Part shown: one piece after another, positions 18,258-27,046 of the stretch | Position numbering within the stretch: the first letter of the stretch is position 1 | How the letters are laid out: each line of letters starts with the position of its first letter | DNA from: Cupriavidus agavae | Lineage (GTDB): Bacteria; Pseudomonadota; Gammaproteobacteria; Burkholderiales; Burkholderiaceae | Length of the DNA stretch: 64,000 bases | Direction of reading: 5' to 3' | NCBI RefSeq assembly: GCF_004217045.1 | Contig: NZ_SGXM01000008.1 | Span: 1-64,000 of the forward strand | Translations under genes and position numbers: made by a program | Notes under the pieces: model-generated | What the model was told of the DNA's origin: nothing | What the model saw: the letters and a program-made list of their open reading frames with translations, nothing else | Databases searched by the model: none

Positions 18258-18879
18258 GGTTTCCCTCTTGTCGTTTTTCGCTGTGTCGGTGATAAATAAA
18301 GCGAATGCGATGTTTCGGAGAAATCAGAGGGAGACAAGCCAGGCAGTCAATCGCCAATTCCCTAAAATTGAACGAGTCAACGCAAACAAACCACCGTGGA
18401 CACTAGAAGTCTTATGACAAAAGGAAGCCGTAGTGAATAGTAATAACCTTAAAATTCTATATCGATAAATCGTCTGATTCTCCGCCTCGAATATCTCGCG
18501 AAAAGGCGGAGATATTCGCACGCCACGCGGGACAAGGCGTCGATGCGGTAAACTACGGCCCTTCCGCCGCACCGGCGTGGCGCTCCGACATGACCTGTTG
18601 GGCACTGCCGCGCCTTGTCGAAGCCGTGCGGCGGAGATCAAACGGGCCTCGCGCCCCACCCCCGGCTTGCCTGTGCCCGCTCACAGCATTCGCCATCGCT
18701 TCGACCCTCGATCCGGACCCTGCGCCGCTCCGTCGCGCGCAGCCGGATAACGCCCCGCGTGCCTTCCGTGTGCCCTGGTTCCCGAAGGACTGCCACGCGG
18801 GACTGGAACCCCCTCAGGTGCTTGCCTGAACCTGCCCGCCCACTGCGCGCGGGCCGGTCCGTATTCCGGAGGACAATTC
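18258..18879. promoter_or_regulatory. Divergent intergenic region between the TPS locus and the porin gene
   Basis: This 622-bp region holds no credible gene. The part next to the TPS operon (18260-18480) is AT-rich and is the probable TPS promoter region. At 18479-18518 two mutually exclusive stems are possible: TCTCCGCCT/AGGCGGAGA (18479-18487 with 18504-18512) and CGAATATCTC/GAGATATTCG (18488-18497 with 18509-18518). The rest (18540-18860) is GC-rich and featureless apart from the porin ribosome-binding site GGAGGA at 18868-18873. Confidence 0.45.
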
Positions 18880-19956
18880 GTGAAGACCTCAGCCAGCCTT
18901 TGGCTGCTCGCGGCCGGGCTGTTGCCCTGCGCCGCCCACGCCCAGTCCGGCGTGACCCTGTATGGCATCGTCAGTTCGGCGGTGCGCTACACCTCGAACG
19001 TCGATGCCCGCCACCACGACCAGGCCGGCCTGGTCTCGGGCGGCATGGTCGGCAGCCGTTTCGGCCTCAAGGGCACCGAAGATCTCGGCGGCGGCAACCG
19101 CGCGATCTTCCAGCTCGAAAGCGGCTTCAACAGCGACGACGGCCGCGTGGCCTACAACGCGCTATTCGGCCGGCAGGCGTGGGTGGGACTGGCCGGAGAC
19201 TGGGGCAGCCTGACGTTCGGCCGCCAGTACAACGCGCTCAACAACATTGGCTGGGCGTTCGATCCGCTGGACCAGGGCTGGGGCAACTTCTGGTCCGATC
19301 CGCTTTACATCGGCGGCGATATCTTCTTCCAGGATTACCGCATCAACAACAGCGTGGTCTACCAGCGCACCGTGGGGCCGTTCTCGGTACAGCTCGACTA
19401 CGGCGCGGGCGAGCAGCCCGGGGGCATGAGCCGGGGCACCACGCTGGGCGGCGGCGTCAAGTACCAGCAGGGCGCGCTGGCGCTGGGCGTGGCGTACGAC
19501 CAGCGGCGCAGCGACGATGGCGGCAACACGATCCGCAACTACTCGGTGGGAGGGTCCTACACGGTGGGCAAGGCCACCGCCTACCTGGGACACATGGGCC
19601 GGCGCGAGTCCGCCGGCGATGCGCGCTTCGCCATCTCGTTCCTGGGGCTCGGCTACCAGCTCACCCCGGCGCTGCATCTGTCGGGCGCCTACTACCGCTA
19701 CCGGCAGTCCGGCGCCGTCACCACGCAGTTCCAGGACGTACCGGTGCATCTGGGCGGCGGCAACGCCGACAGCGTGGCGCTGGTGGCCGACTACGCGTTC
19801 TCGAAGCGGACCAGCGTGTATCTGGAAGCCGACGTCGTGCACATGCGCGGCGGCACGGTGGGGCGCGAAACCGAGTACTGGGCCGGCACGCCCGTGACCG
19901 ACGTCAGCCAGAGCACGCGCGTAGGCGTGATGGCTGGCGTGCGGCACCACTTCTGA
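18880..19956 (+). CDS. Gram-negative porin (Burkholderia/Cupriavidus OmpC-like family)
   Basis: This 358-residue outer-membrane porin begins with a signal peptide (LLPCAAHA-Q, cleavage near residue 22), then SGVTLYGIVSSAVRYTSN, the typical first strand of burkholderial general porins. GSRFGLKGTEDLGGGNRAIF and the FGRQAWVGL stretch are also family hallmarks. It ends VGVMAGVRHHF, with the C-terminal Phe needed for barrel assembly. The start is GTG, 7 bp after GGAGGA; no better ATG is in frame. It should form a trimeric diffusion channel; the substrate cannot be read from the sequence. It stands alone, with a convergent oxidoreductase gene 24 bp downstream. Confidence 0.9.
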   Translation: MKTSASLWLLAAGLLPCAAHAQSGVTLYGIVSSAVRYTSNVDARHHDQAGLVSGGMVGSRFGLKGTEDLGGGNRAIFQLESGFNSDDGRVAYNALFGRQAWVGLAGDWGSLTFGRQYNALNNIGWAFDPLDQGWGNFWSDPLYIGGDIFFQDYRINNSVVYQRTVGPFSVQLDYGAGEQPGGMSRGTTLGGGVKYQQGALALGVAYDQRRSDDGGNTIRNYSVGGSYTVGKATAYLGHMGRRESAGDARFAISFLGLGYQLTPALHLSGAYYRYRQSGAVTTQFQDVPVHLGGGNADSVALVADYAFSKRTSVYLEADVVHMRGGTVGRETEYWAGTPVTDVSQSTRVGVMAGVRHHF

Positions 19957-19980
19957 GCACCGGCAGGGCGCCCGGGCCGG

Positions 19981-20637
19981 TCAGGCCGGCTTGCCGCTCT
20001 GCTCGGCCACGATGCCGCGGATGGCCTGTTCGAACGCCTCGGGCGGCTGCCCGCCCGAGATCAGGTAGTGGTTGTTGAAAATGATCGACGGCACCGACTG
20101 GATGCCCATCGCCTGCGATTCACGTTGCTCGTCGCGCACATCCTGCGCGAATTCGTCGCTGTCGAGCACGGCGCGGGCGTCCTCGGCGTCCAGCCCCACG
20201 GAGCGGGCGGCCTCCACCAGCACCTCGTGGTCGCTCGGGTCCTTGCCGTCGCCGTGGTACGCCTGCAGCAGCGCCAGCTTCAGCGGCAGCTGCTTGCCTT
20301 CGGTCAGCGCCCACTGCAGCAGCCGGTGCGCGTCGAACGTGTTGTAGACGAAATCGCGCGGGCCGAACGTGAAGCCCACGGCGGCGCCGCGCTCGCGGAT
20401 CATCGCCTGGCTCTCGGCAATCTGCGCCGGCGTGCGGCCGTACTTCTTGCCGAGGTAATCGACGATGGCCTCGCCCTCCGGGCCCATCTGCGGGTTCAGT
20501 TCGAACGGATGCAGCACGATCTCGGCCTCCACCTCGTCCCTGAGGCGGTCCAGCGCCACCAGCAGCGACGACAGCCCCACGGCGCACCACGGGCAGGCGA
20601 TATCAGACACCACGTCGATCTTGAGTGATTGAGTCAT
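19981..20637 (-). CDS. DsbA-family oxidoreductase, FrnE-like
   Basis: This 218-residue protein has a thioredoxin fold with an inserted helical domain, as in FrnE and 2-hydroxychromene-2-carboxylate isomerase-like proteins. The active site C15-P-W-C18 lies in VSDIACPWCAVG, and the cis-proline segment is GIQSVPSIIFNN. There is no signal peptide from the chosen ATG (MTQSLKIDV), so it is probably cytoplasmic. FrnE-like proteins act as disulfide isomerases or oxidoreductases, in some species in oxidative-stress resistance. The start is chosen at the conserved N-terminus with GAGAAA upstream; longer in-frame starts would add non-conserved residues. It is transcribed convergently with the porin. Confidence 0.88.
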   Translation of the reverse strand: MTQSLKIDVVSDIACPWCAVGLSSLLVALDRLRDEVEAEIVLHPFELNPQMGPEGEAIVDYLGKKYGRTPAQIAESQAMIRERGAAVGFTFGPRDFVYNTFDAHRLLQWALTEGKQLPLKLALLQAYHGDGKDPSDHEVLVEAARSVGLDAEDARAVLDSDEFAQDVRDEQRESQAMGIQSVPSIIFNNHYLISGGQPPEAFEQAIRGIVAEQSGKPA

Positions 20638-20781
20638 GACTTGTTTCTCGGGCGCCGGCGACGCGCCGGCGACGGGTTTCGAAAGTGGCGACAGGGTAGC
20701 CGGAATTGCCAATTCCTGCAGGAATGCGCCTCCTATACTGGATCACAGGCGCGTTGCCATCGTTCGCGCCAGGAGGCTGTC

Positions 20782-20976
20782 ATGGGACGCAAATACATCG
20801 ATTGCCGCGAGTTTCCCAGCGAGAAGCAATGCACCGTCGCGCTGAGCGCCGACACCGAGGCCGAGCTGCTGGAGGCCGCCGTGCAGCATGCGGTGCAGGT
20901 CCACGATCACCAGGACTCGCCCGAACTGCGCAGCCAGCTCAAGGCGTGCTTCCACGAGGGGGCGCCACCGGCATAG
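20782..20976 (+). CDS. DUF1059-family small protein
   Basis: This 64-residue protein (MGRKYIDCREFPSEKQCTVA) ends in a segment with several His and Asp residues (VHDHQDSPELRSQLKACF). The pattern fits DUF1059, small cysteine-containing proteins related to the YHS/metal-binding type; their function is unknown. A strong AGGAGG (20771-20776) precedes the ATG. The gene stands alone with its own ribosome-binding site, divergent from the FrnE-like gene. Confidence 0.78.
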   Translation: MGRKYIDCREFPSEKQCTVALSADTEAELLEAAVQHAVQVHDHQDSPELRSQLKACFHEGAPPA

Positions 20977-21040
20977 TTCTGGCTTGCGAGCCACGTGGGG
21001 GCGCCGGGATCGCCTCCGCGTGGCAACCAGCGAGACCGAC

Positions 21041-21346
21041 ATGAACGCACCCGATACGCACGACGGCATCGTGCAGCTCTACGCAAGCCAGATCATCGAC
21101 CATGCCGATGCCGCCCAGGCCGGCGCGCCAGTTTCGGCACTGGCCATGGCCTCCGTGGACAAGGCCATGATGCATTTCCGCACCCTCGACGGCGGCCGTG
21201 CCACGGCCACGCTGCTGCAGCGGCTTGGCAGCATGCTGCGCGCGGCCGCGCTGGCGCCGGGCCGCCTCGAACCGTCGCGGCTCGTGCTGATTGCCGCGGC
21301 CGACTACGCCGCCAACGCCGCGCGCGGATTCGACGGCACTTCGTAG
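21041..21346 (+). CDS. Hypothetical protein
   Basis: This 101-residue protein is Ala-rich and largely helical (MNAPDTHDGIVQLYASQIID), without a signal peptide or membrane segment. It contains a Leu-rich stretch (ATLLQRLGSMLRAAAL). I recognise no family. The ribosome-binding site is poor (GCGAGACCGAC). It lies between two same-strand genes with gaps of 64 and 112 bp. Its codon use fits a real gene in this genome. Confidence 0.6.
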   Translation: MNAPDTHDGIVQLYASQIIDHADAAQAGAPVSALAMASVDKAMMHFRTLDGGRATATLLQRLGSMLRAAALAPGRLEPSRLVLIAAADYAANAARGFDGTS

Positions 21347-21458
21347 TCCTTTCTCCAATTTCCGTAGGACAGACCTGACAGGCGGATCGGACAGCCGCTG
21401 TCGCCGCCGGACGCCTGCGCTCCGTACGATGTAGAGATCCCGTTCTGGCGTTTCTGCC

Positions 21459-21950
21459 ATGGATCTTTCGTTCGACTGGCACCACGTCCTCGCCTTCAGC
21501 ATCTCGCCGCTCGAAACCATGCTGCGCGGCACGCTGATGTACTGGTTCCTGTTCCTGCTGTTCCGCTTCATCGGGCGGCGCGACGTGGGCTCGCTGGGCA
21601 TCGCGGACCTGCTGATCATCGTCATCGTGGCTGACGCCGCGCAGAACGGCATGGCCGGCAAGGGCGACAGCGTGGCCGACGCCGCGCTGCTCGTGGGTAC
21701 GCTGGTGCTCTGGAACCGGCTGCTCGATCTGGGCGCCTATCTCTCGCCCGCCATCCGCCGCTTTGTCGACCCGCAACCGGTGATGCTGGTGCGCAATGGC
21801 CGCAAGCTGCGCGCCAACATGGCGCGCCACGCCATCACCGATGAGGAACTGGAATCGCAGATGCGCCAGGAAGGCGTGTCGTCGGTGGAGGAGGTCAAGG
21901 CGATGTACCTCGAACCGGGCGGCAAGATCAGCGTCATCACCAACAAGTAG
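21459..21950 (+). CDS. DUF421 (YetF/YcaP-like) membrane protein
   Basis: This 163-residue protein has about three N-terminal membrane segments (about 22-100, including GTLMYWFLFLLFRFIGRRDVG). A cytoplasmic domain follows (LRANMARHAITDEELESQMR, then GVSSVEEVKAMYLEPGGKISVI). The GRRDVGSLGIADLLIIVIVAD segment and the C-terminal EPGGKISVI are typical of DUF421. The family has no firm biochemical function; some Bacillus members are linked to spore or envelope phenotypes. The gene runs convergently into the OPT transporter gene 9 bp away. Confidence 0.88.
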   Translation: MDLSFDWHHVLAFSISPLETMLRGTLMYWFLFLLFRFIGRRDVGSLGIADLLIIVIVADAAQNGMAGKGDSVADAALLVGTLVLWNRLLDLGAYLSPAIRRFVDPQPVMLVRNGRKLRANMARHAITDEELESQMRQEGVSSVEEVKAMYLEPGGKISVITNK

Positions 21951-21959
21951 CGCCGGGCG

Positions 21960-23729
21960 TCATCCCACCACCGCCAGCAGGCCGGCGATGCCGAAGCCGA
22001 GCGCCGCCAGCGCGTCGCCGGCAATCAGTCCGCCGCCCATCAGCGACGTGGTGCTCATGTCCCCGGGCAGCGCGGCATCGTTCGCCGCCGGTCGCGTGCG
22101 GGCGTCGGCCAGGCTCGCCACCACGCCGCCGGCCGCCATCCACGCCGCCGCCGACAGGTTGACGAAACCGCCGAACGACGACGCGTAAGGCGAGGGCAGC
22201 ACCACGGCATCGATCACGAAGTCCACCACGCGCCCCGGCCGCCCCCGCGCCGCGAAGGCGCGATAGCGCGCGGACGCGCGAATCGCCTTGCGCAGAATTT
22301 CCGTCGCCAGCCCGATGCCGAGCCCGATCCATACCGCCAGCCGCTGGTATGGCCGGTCCTCGGCCATGCTGCGCAGCGCGCCGACGATCTTGTAGGTCAT
22401 CGCCGAGGTCCAGCGCGCGGGCTGCTGGTCGGCCGGCAGCAGCGTCTGGTCGAGCCGCAGCACGGGGTATGCCTCCATGAACAGCCGCGCCAGCAGCACC
22501 GCCAGCACCGCGCCGGCCACGATGCCCGCCACCTGATACCCGAACTGCACCATCCGGTTGGTGCCCAGCCGCCAGCCCGTGGAGCGGTCCTGCTGCATGT
22601 CGCACGCCTCGGCCGTGGACACCAGCAGTACCGTCGCGGCAATCAACCCGATGTGCGGTTCACGCAACCCCACGGCGGCCATCAGGATCACGGTCAGCAC
22701 GAAGGCCGAGGAAATCGGATTCTGGTCGACCATCCCCACCGAGATGCCATTGACCAGCGCGAACACCAGCACCAGCAGCACGGCCATCAGCTGGTAGCCC
22801 ACCGGCTGGCCGAACCAGGCCACGCCCGCCGCCACCACCGCCAGCCCCCAGACCACCACCCAGGCCACGATCCAGCGTTGCGGCCCGGCCCTGGCCTCGC
22901 CGGGCGCGCGCGCCTGCCGCGACCGTTGCCACGCGCGCCCGAGCAACAGCAGCACGTCGACCAGCGCCGCGCCCATGATCATCCCGAGCGCGAACAGGAA
23001 CGTGATCTTGCGATAGGGGTCGCCCGGCGCCAGCCAGCCGATGGAGACGAAGTACGGCGTCAGCGCCCAGCCCGCGAGGCCGCCGACCAGCGCCGCCACC
23101 CCGATCCGCGCGCCCACGATCATCCCGGCACCGAAGGTGGACGCCGAGAGGTCGATCGCCCCGAGCCACGCCACCCGCGCCGACCCCACGCCAGCCAGCA
23201 CACCAAGACCCATGCCGCCCGCCAGCCGGGCAATCGAGCGGCGCAGCAGCACCGGGTCCGTCAGCGCCCGCAGGATGTTGGCCACGGCCAGTCCGGATGG
23301 GAACGTCAGTTGCATCCGGTCCACCAGCAGCGGGGTGTACAGCATGCCGACCCCCACCCCGTACATGCCGATGCAGAGCATGTAGCCGATCAGTTGCCAC
23401 AGCGGCGGCTCGGCCAGCCCCATCCACCCCATCGCCTGGATCACCACGGCCATGCCGCCCATGCCGGCCACCGAGGCGGCAGCGGTCTGGATGTAGTTCG
23501 CGCCATGCCTGCCCGCGGCGCCATAGCCGGCGGTGACCGCCGAACCGAGGATGCCCGCCAGCACCTGCCCCCCGACGAAAAAGCCGAGCGAGAAGTTCAT
23601 GTACGCCGCCGCGATGCCGCCCAGCGGCCCGAGCACGAGCATGCCGGCGGCGCCCAGGAGCAGGTGGTATTGCCAGGTGTCGGGGCGCGGGAGGGTCATG
23701 GGGTTGGGTTTGGTCTTGGGTTGTCGCAT
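21960..23729 (-). CDS. OPT-family oligopeptide/metal-chelate transporter
   Basis: This large integral membrane protein (about 589 residues) has some 14-16 hydrophobic segments. Family features are the N-terminal GPLGGIAAAYMNFSLGFFVG, a central RMQLTFPSGLAVANILRALT stretch and QNPISSAFVLTVILMAAVG. OPT proteins take up oligopeptides or metal chelates. The ATG at 23729 gives MRQPKTKPNPM; the internal ATG at 23699 is equally possible and is closer to where homology should begin. Neither has a clear ribosome-binding site. Two dispersed 16-mers lie just upstream (23771 and 23814). Confidence 0.87.
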   Translation of the reverse strand: MRQPKTKPNPMTLPRPDTWQYHLLLGAAGMLVLGPLGGIAAAYMNFSLGFFVGGQVLAGILGSAVTAGYGAAGRHGANYIQTAAASVAGMGGMAVVIQAMGWMGLAEPPLWQLIGYMLCIGMYGVGVGMLYTPLLVDRMQLTFPSGLAVANILRALTDPVLLRRSIARLAGGMGLGVLAGVGSARVAWLGAIDLSASTFGAGMIVGARIGVAALVGGLAGWALTPYFVSIGWLAPGDPYRKITFLFALGMIMGAALVDVLLLLGRAWQRSRQARAPGEARAGPQRWIVAWVVVWGLAVVAAGVAWFGQPVGYQLMAVLLVLVFALVNGISVGMVDQNPISSAFVLTVILMAAVGLREPHIGLIAATVLLVSTAEACDMQQDRSTGWRLGTNRMVQFGYQVAGIVAGAVLAVLLARLFMEAYPVLRLDQTLLPADQQPARWTSAMTYKIVGALRSMAEDRPYQRLAVWIGLGIGLATEILRKAIRASARYRAFAARGRPGRVVDFVIDAVVLPSPYASSFGGFVNLSAAAWMAAGGVVASLADARTRPAANDAALPGDMSTTSLMGGGLIAGDALAALGFGIAGLLAVVG

Positions 23730-23770
23730 CTTGTACGGGTGGGCACATCCGTCACCGACACACCCCACAG

Positions 23771-23829
23771 CGTACCCATTTCTGCGTGCCTTTTCCCGCA
23801 GTCCGGCGCAAAGCGTACCCGTTTCTGCG
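23771..23829 (-). repeat. Two dispersed origin-type 16-mers
   Basis: CGTACCCATTTCTGCG (23771-23786) and CGTACCCGTTTCTGCG (23814-23829) are reverse-strand copies of the 16-mer that clusters upstream of repA. They are 43 bp apart in the 230-bp space between the divergent OPT transporter and 2-hydroxyacid dehydrogenase genes, about 21 kb from the origin. Confidence 0.8.
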
Positions 23830-23958
23830 TGCCGCGCCGCCAGCCGGCAATCGCCCGGAAACCGCTGGCGCGTCAGGCAGGCGCGCAAACCCGGGCATAG
23901 AATGTCGCGTCGGCCTGGCCGGCATCCACTACAAGACCCTCTCCTCTCGCTGTCACGC

Positions 23959-24894
23959 ATGAAGCCCGCCCTGCTTGTCCTGATCCAGCTCGAACCCGGC
24001 CACCTCGCCCTCGTTTCCGAACACTACGAAGTCTGCTACGCGCCCACGCCGGAGGGCCGCGCCGCCGGGATCGCCGCGCGCGGGCCAACGTTCCGTGTCC
24101 TGCTGACCAACGGCACCACCGGCATCACGGCCGGGGAGCTCGACGCCATGCCGGCACTGAGCCTGGTCTGCGCCCTGGGCGCCGGCTACGAGAACATCCC
24201 GCTGGGCGCCTGCCAGGCGCGCGGCATCGCCGTGGCCAACGGCGCGGGCACGAACGACAGTTGCGTGGCCGACCACGCCATGGCACTGCTGCTGGCCACG
24301 GTGCGCCGCGTGCCCACGCTGGACCGCGCCACGCGCGACGGCGTCTGGCGCAGCAGCATCGCGCTGCCGCCCAACGTCTCGGGCAAGCGGCTCGGCATCA
24401 TCGGCCTGGGCACGATCGGCCGCCGCATCGCCCGGCGCGGCGAGGGCTTCGACCTCGAAATCGGCTACCACAACCGCCGTCCGCGCACGGACGTGCCATT
24501 CCAGTACTTCGCCGATGTCATGGCGCTGGCCGAGTGGGCGGACTACCTGGTCGTGGCCACGCCCGGCGGCCCCGAGACCCGCCACCTGATCGACACGGCC
24601 GTGCTGCGGGCGCTGGGGCCTGCCGGCTATCTGGTCAACATCGCGCGCGGCAGCGTGGTGAACACCCGGGCGCTGGCCGATGCGTTGCGCGCCGGCGAAG
24701 TAGGTGGCGCGGGGCTGGATGTCTACGAAAGCGAACCGGCGCCGCCGGCCGAACTGTTCGACTGCCCCAACGTCGTGCTGACCCCGCATGTGGGCGGCTG
24801 GTCGCCCGAAGCCGTGCAGGCGTCGGTGGACCAGTTCCTCGAGAATGCGCGGCGGCATTTTGCCGGGGAGGCGTTGGTGGCGCCGGTGGGTTGA
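23959..24894 (+). CDS. D-2-hydroxyacid dehydrogenase (glyoxylate/hydroxypyruvate reductase-like)
   Basis: This 311-residue protein of the D-isomer-specific 2-hydroxyacid dehydrogenase family reduces 2-oxoacids with NAD(P)H. The nucleotide-binding motif is GLGTIGRRIA (about 149-158). The catalytic set is visible as Arg in NIARGSVVN, Glu in DVYESEP and His in LTPHVGGWS. HNRRPRTD follows the Rossmann beta2 position (IGYHNRRPR); the basic residues there fit NADP(H) preference. The start is the ATG at the conserved MKPALLVLIQ; no strong ribosome-binding site is seen. The gene lies alone, divergent from the OPT gene and convergent with the histidine kinase gene. The exact substrate is not decided by the sequence. 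Confidence 0.9.
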   Translation: MKPALLVLIQLEPGHLALVSEHYEVCYAPTPEGRAAGIAARGPTFRVLLTNGTTGITAGELDAMPALSLVCALGAGYENIPLGACQARGIAVANGAGTNDSCVADHAMALLLATVRRVPTLDRATRDGVWRSSIALPPNVSGKRLGIIGLGTIGRRIARRGEGFDLEIGYHNRRPRTDVPFQYFADVMALAEWADYLVVATPGGPETRHLIDTAVLRALGPAGYLVNIARGSVVNTRALADALRAGEVGGAGLDVYESEPAPPAELFDCPNVVLTPHVGGWSPEAVQASVDQFLENARRHFAGEALVAPVG

Positions 24895-24976
24895 GGCTTG
24901 CCAGCGCGAAATTGAGACGATTGAGCAAGGAATTGCCCATTTCTTTGCTCGAACGTCTCAAATCTACCCGAGGCCG

Positions 24977-26311
24977 CTACCCCACCGCCGGAAACACCAC
25001 CCTCACCCGCAAACCCGGCCTGGCATCCTCCAGCGCGATACGGGCGCCGTGGGACTGCGCCACTTCGGCCACGATCGCCAGCCCCAGCCCGCTGCCGCCG
25101 GTTGGCGCGTCGGGCGCGCGGTAGAAGCGGTCGAACACGCGCCCGCATTCCTCGGCCGGAATCCCCGGGCCGTTGTCGCGCACCGTCAGTTCGATCCCTT
25201 GCGCGGTGTGGGCCACCTGCACGTCCACCCGGCCCCCGCGCGGGATGTAGTGCAGCGCGTTGTCGATCAGGTTGGTCAGCAGAATCCGCAGCGCATCGGC
25301 ATCGCCCCGCACCGTGACCGGCCCCTGGGCGCCGCTTTCCTCAAGTCCGAGGTCGATGTCGCGGTCGATGGCGGCCTGCGACATGTCGGCCACCACCCCG
25401 GCGGCCAGCGTGCGCAGGTTCACCGGTTCGTGCGGCGGGGGCGCGGCGCCAGGCTCCTGGCGGGCCAGCGTCAGCAACTGGGCCACCAGATGCGTCAGCC
25501 GCTCCAGCCCCTGCTTGAGCTGGCCCACGGCCGCCTGCCGCGCCTCGGGCGTCTCGGCGCGCTCCACCAGTTGGGCCTGCAGCTGCAATGCCGTCAGCGG
25601 GGTCCGCAGCGCGTGGGCGGCATCGGCCACGAACGCGCGCTGGGTGTCGATGGCGTGCGCCAGCCGCGCCAGCAGCTGGTTCAGCGCGGCGGAGAGCGGC
25701 GCGATCTCGTCGGGCATGTCGCGCACGGCCAGCGGCGCCAGCGTATTGGCGTCGCGCGCCCGCACTTCGGTGGCGATCTCGCGCAGCGGCCGCAGGCCAC
25801 GCCCCACCGCCAGCCAGACCAGCCAGCCCAGCACCGGCAACAGCAGCAGCAGCGGCGCCACGGTGCGCAGCGCCATATGCGCGGCCAGCGTGCGGCGGGC
25901 GCTGAGCGGCTGGGCGATCTGCACCACGGCCGGCCCGAGCTGCACGCTGTAGATGCGCCACTCGCCCGATTCGGTCCGCGCATTGGAGAAGCCCAGTTCG
26001 GCGCGCGGCGGCAGCACCGGGTGGGCATGCGACAGGTACAGGCTGCGTCCCGAGCCGTCCCAGATATGGATGACCACGTCCTCGTCCGCGTGGAGCAGGT
26101 CGGCCGAGGCGCCATCGCCGGGCACGAACGGCGGCGCCACCGGTACCGAGAACTGGCTCGGCAGCGCGGCGGCCACCTGTTTCATCTGGTAGTCGAACAG
26201 GGCATTGGCTTCCTGCCGCGCCTGGCCATAGATCAGCCCCGTGGCCACGGCGATGCCGGCGGCCAGGCCCGCGGCCAGCCACCAGAGCAGGGTCCGCTGG
26301 ATCGAGCGCAT
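24977..26311 (-). CDS. Two-component sensor histidine kinase (QseC/PmrB-type)
   Basis: This 444-residue inner-membrane sensor has TM1 at about 8-27, a periplasmic domain of about 115 residues, TM2 at about 152-170, a HAMP linker and a HisKA segment. The phosphoacceptor His is in DAAHALRTPL (about residue 235). The ATP-binding domain has NLIDNALHY (N box), VRDNGPGIP (G1) and GGSGLGLAIV (G2). The ATG overlaps the TGA of the response regulator gene (TGATG), so the two are translationally coupled. The signal is unknown. Placement 25 bp after glk could link it to sugar metabolism, but that is only inference. Confidence 0.92.
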   Translation of the reverse strand: MRSIQRTLLWWLAAGLAAGIAVATGLIYGQARQEANALFDYQMKQVAAALPSQFSVPVAPPFVPGDGASADLLHADEDVVIHIWDGSGRSLYLSHAHPVLPPRAELGFSNARTESGEWRIYSVQLGPAVVQIAQPLSARRTLAAHMALRTVAPLLLLLPVLGWLVWLAVGRGLRPLREIATEVRARDANTLAPLAVRDMPDEIAPLSAALNQLLARLAHAIDTQRAFVADAAHALRTPLTALQLQAQLVERAETPEARQAAVGQLKQGLERLTHLVAQLLTLARQEPGAAPPPHEPVNLRTLAAGVVADMSQAAIDRDIDLGLEESGAQGPVTVRGDADALRILLTNLIDNALHYIPRGGRVDVQVAHTAQGIELTVRDNGPGIPAEECGRVFDRFYRAPDAPTGGSGLGLAIVAEVAQSHGARIALEDARPGLRVRVVFPAVG

Positions 26312-27021
26312 CAGTCCGCCGCCTGTTCCGGCGTGGCGCCGTCGAGTTGGGGCATCAGGTAGCCGACCCCCCGGATATTGCGGATCAGCGCCGCCCCGAA
26401 CTTGCGGCGCAGCGCGTGGATATACACCTCCACCGTGTTGCTGCCCACCTCGTCATCCCAGCCGTAGAGCCGCTCCTGCAGCTGCGCCACCGACCAGACC
26501 TGGCCCGGCCGCGCCATCAGCGCCGAGAGCAGCGCGTACTCGCGCGCCGACAGCCGCACCGGCGTGCCGGCCTGCGTGGCCTCCCGCGTGGCCGGGTTCA
26601 GCACGATATCGCCGTAGCGCAGCTCGGGCTCGGCGCGGCCTTCCGCCCGGCGGGCCGTGGCGTGCATGCGCGCCACCAGTTCCTGCAGGTCGAACGGCTT
26701 GATCACGTAGTCGTCGGCACCGGCATTCAGGCCGGCCACGCGGTCCGCCACGGCGTCGCGCGCGGTGACCAGCAGCACCGGCGTGCGCACGTTGCGGGCG
26801 CGCAGGGCCTTGAGCACGTCCAGCCCCGAGCGGCGCGGCAAACCCAGGTCCAGCAGCACGATGTCGTAGCCGCCATCGGCCCGGGGGCCGTGCTGGTCGG
26901 TGGCGGCATCGAGCCCGGCGTCGCCATCGCGCACCCAGTCCACGGTAAAGCCTTCCTGGCGCAGCGCCACCTTCACGCTTTCGCCAATCATGGCGTCGTC
27001 TTCCACCAGCAGTACACGCAT
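26311..27021 (-). CDS. OmpR/PhoB-family response regulator
   Basis: This 236-residue regulator has a receiver domain with acidic pocket D8/D9, phosphoacceptor D58 (DIVLLDLGLP), Thr in LLVTARD and Lys in DYVIKPFD. A winged-helix DNA-binding domain ends in GSNTVEVYIHALRRKFG and IRNIRGVGYLM, typical of the QseB/PmrA branch. It overlaps the kinase gene and is its evident partner. The start is set at MRVLLVEDD; upstream in-frame codons would add a non-conserved tail. It follows glk by 25 bp on the same strand, so read-through from the glucose-catabolism operon is likely. Confidence 0.93.
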   Translation of the reverse strand: MRVLLVEDDAMIGESVKVALRQEGFTVDWVRDGDAGLDAATDQHGPRADGGYDIVLLDLGLPRRSGLDVLKALRARNVRTPVLLVTARDAVADRVAGLNAGADDYVIKPFDLQELVARMHATARRAEGRAEPELRYGDIVLNPATREATQAGTPVRLSAREYALLSALMARPGQVWSVAQLQERLYGWDDEVGSNTVEVYIHALRRKFGAALIRNIRGVGYLMPQLDGATPEQAAD

Positions 27022-27046
27022 GTTCGTCTTCGGAGGGAGCCAGGGG

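Noticed and set aside
18615..20078. Plus-strand frame of 487 residues overlapping the porin gene
   Set aside because: The porin frame has signal peptide, conserved motifs and terminal Phe; this frame is an Arg-rich shadow.
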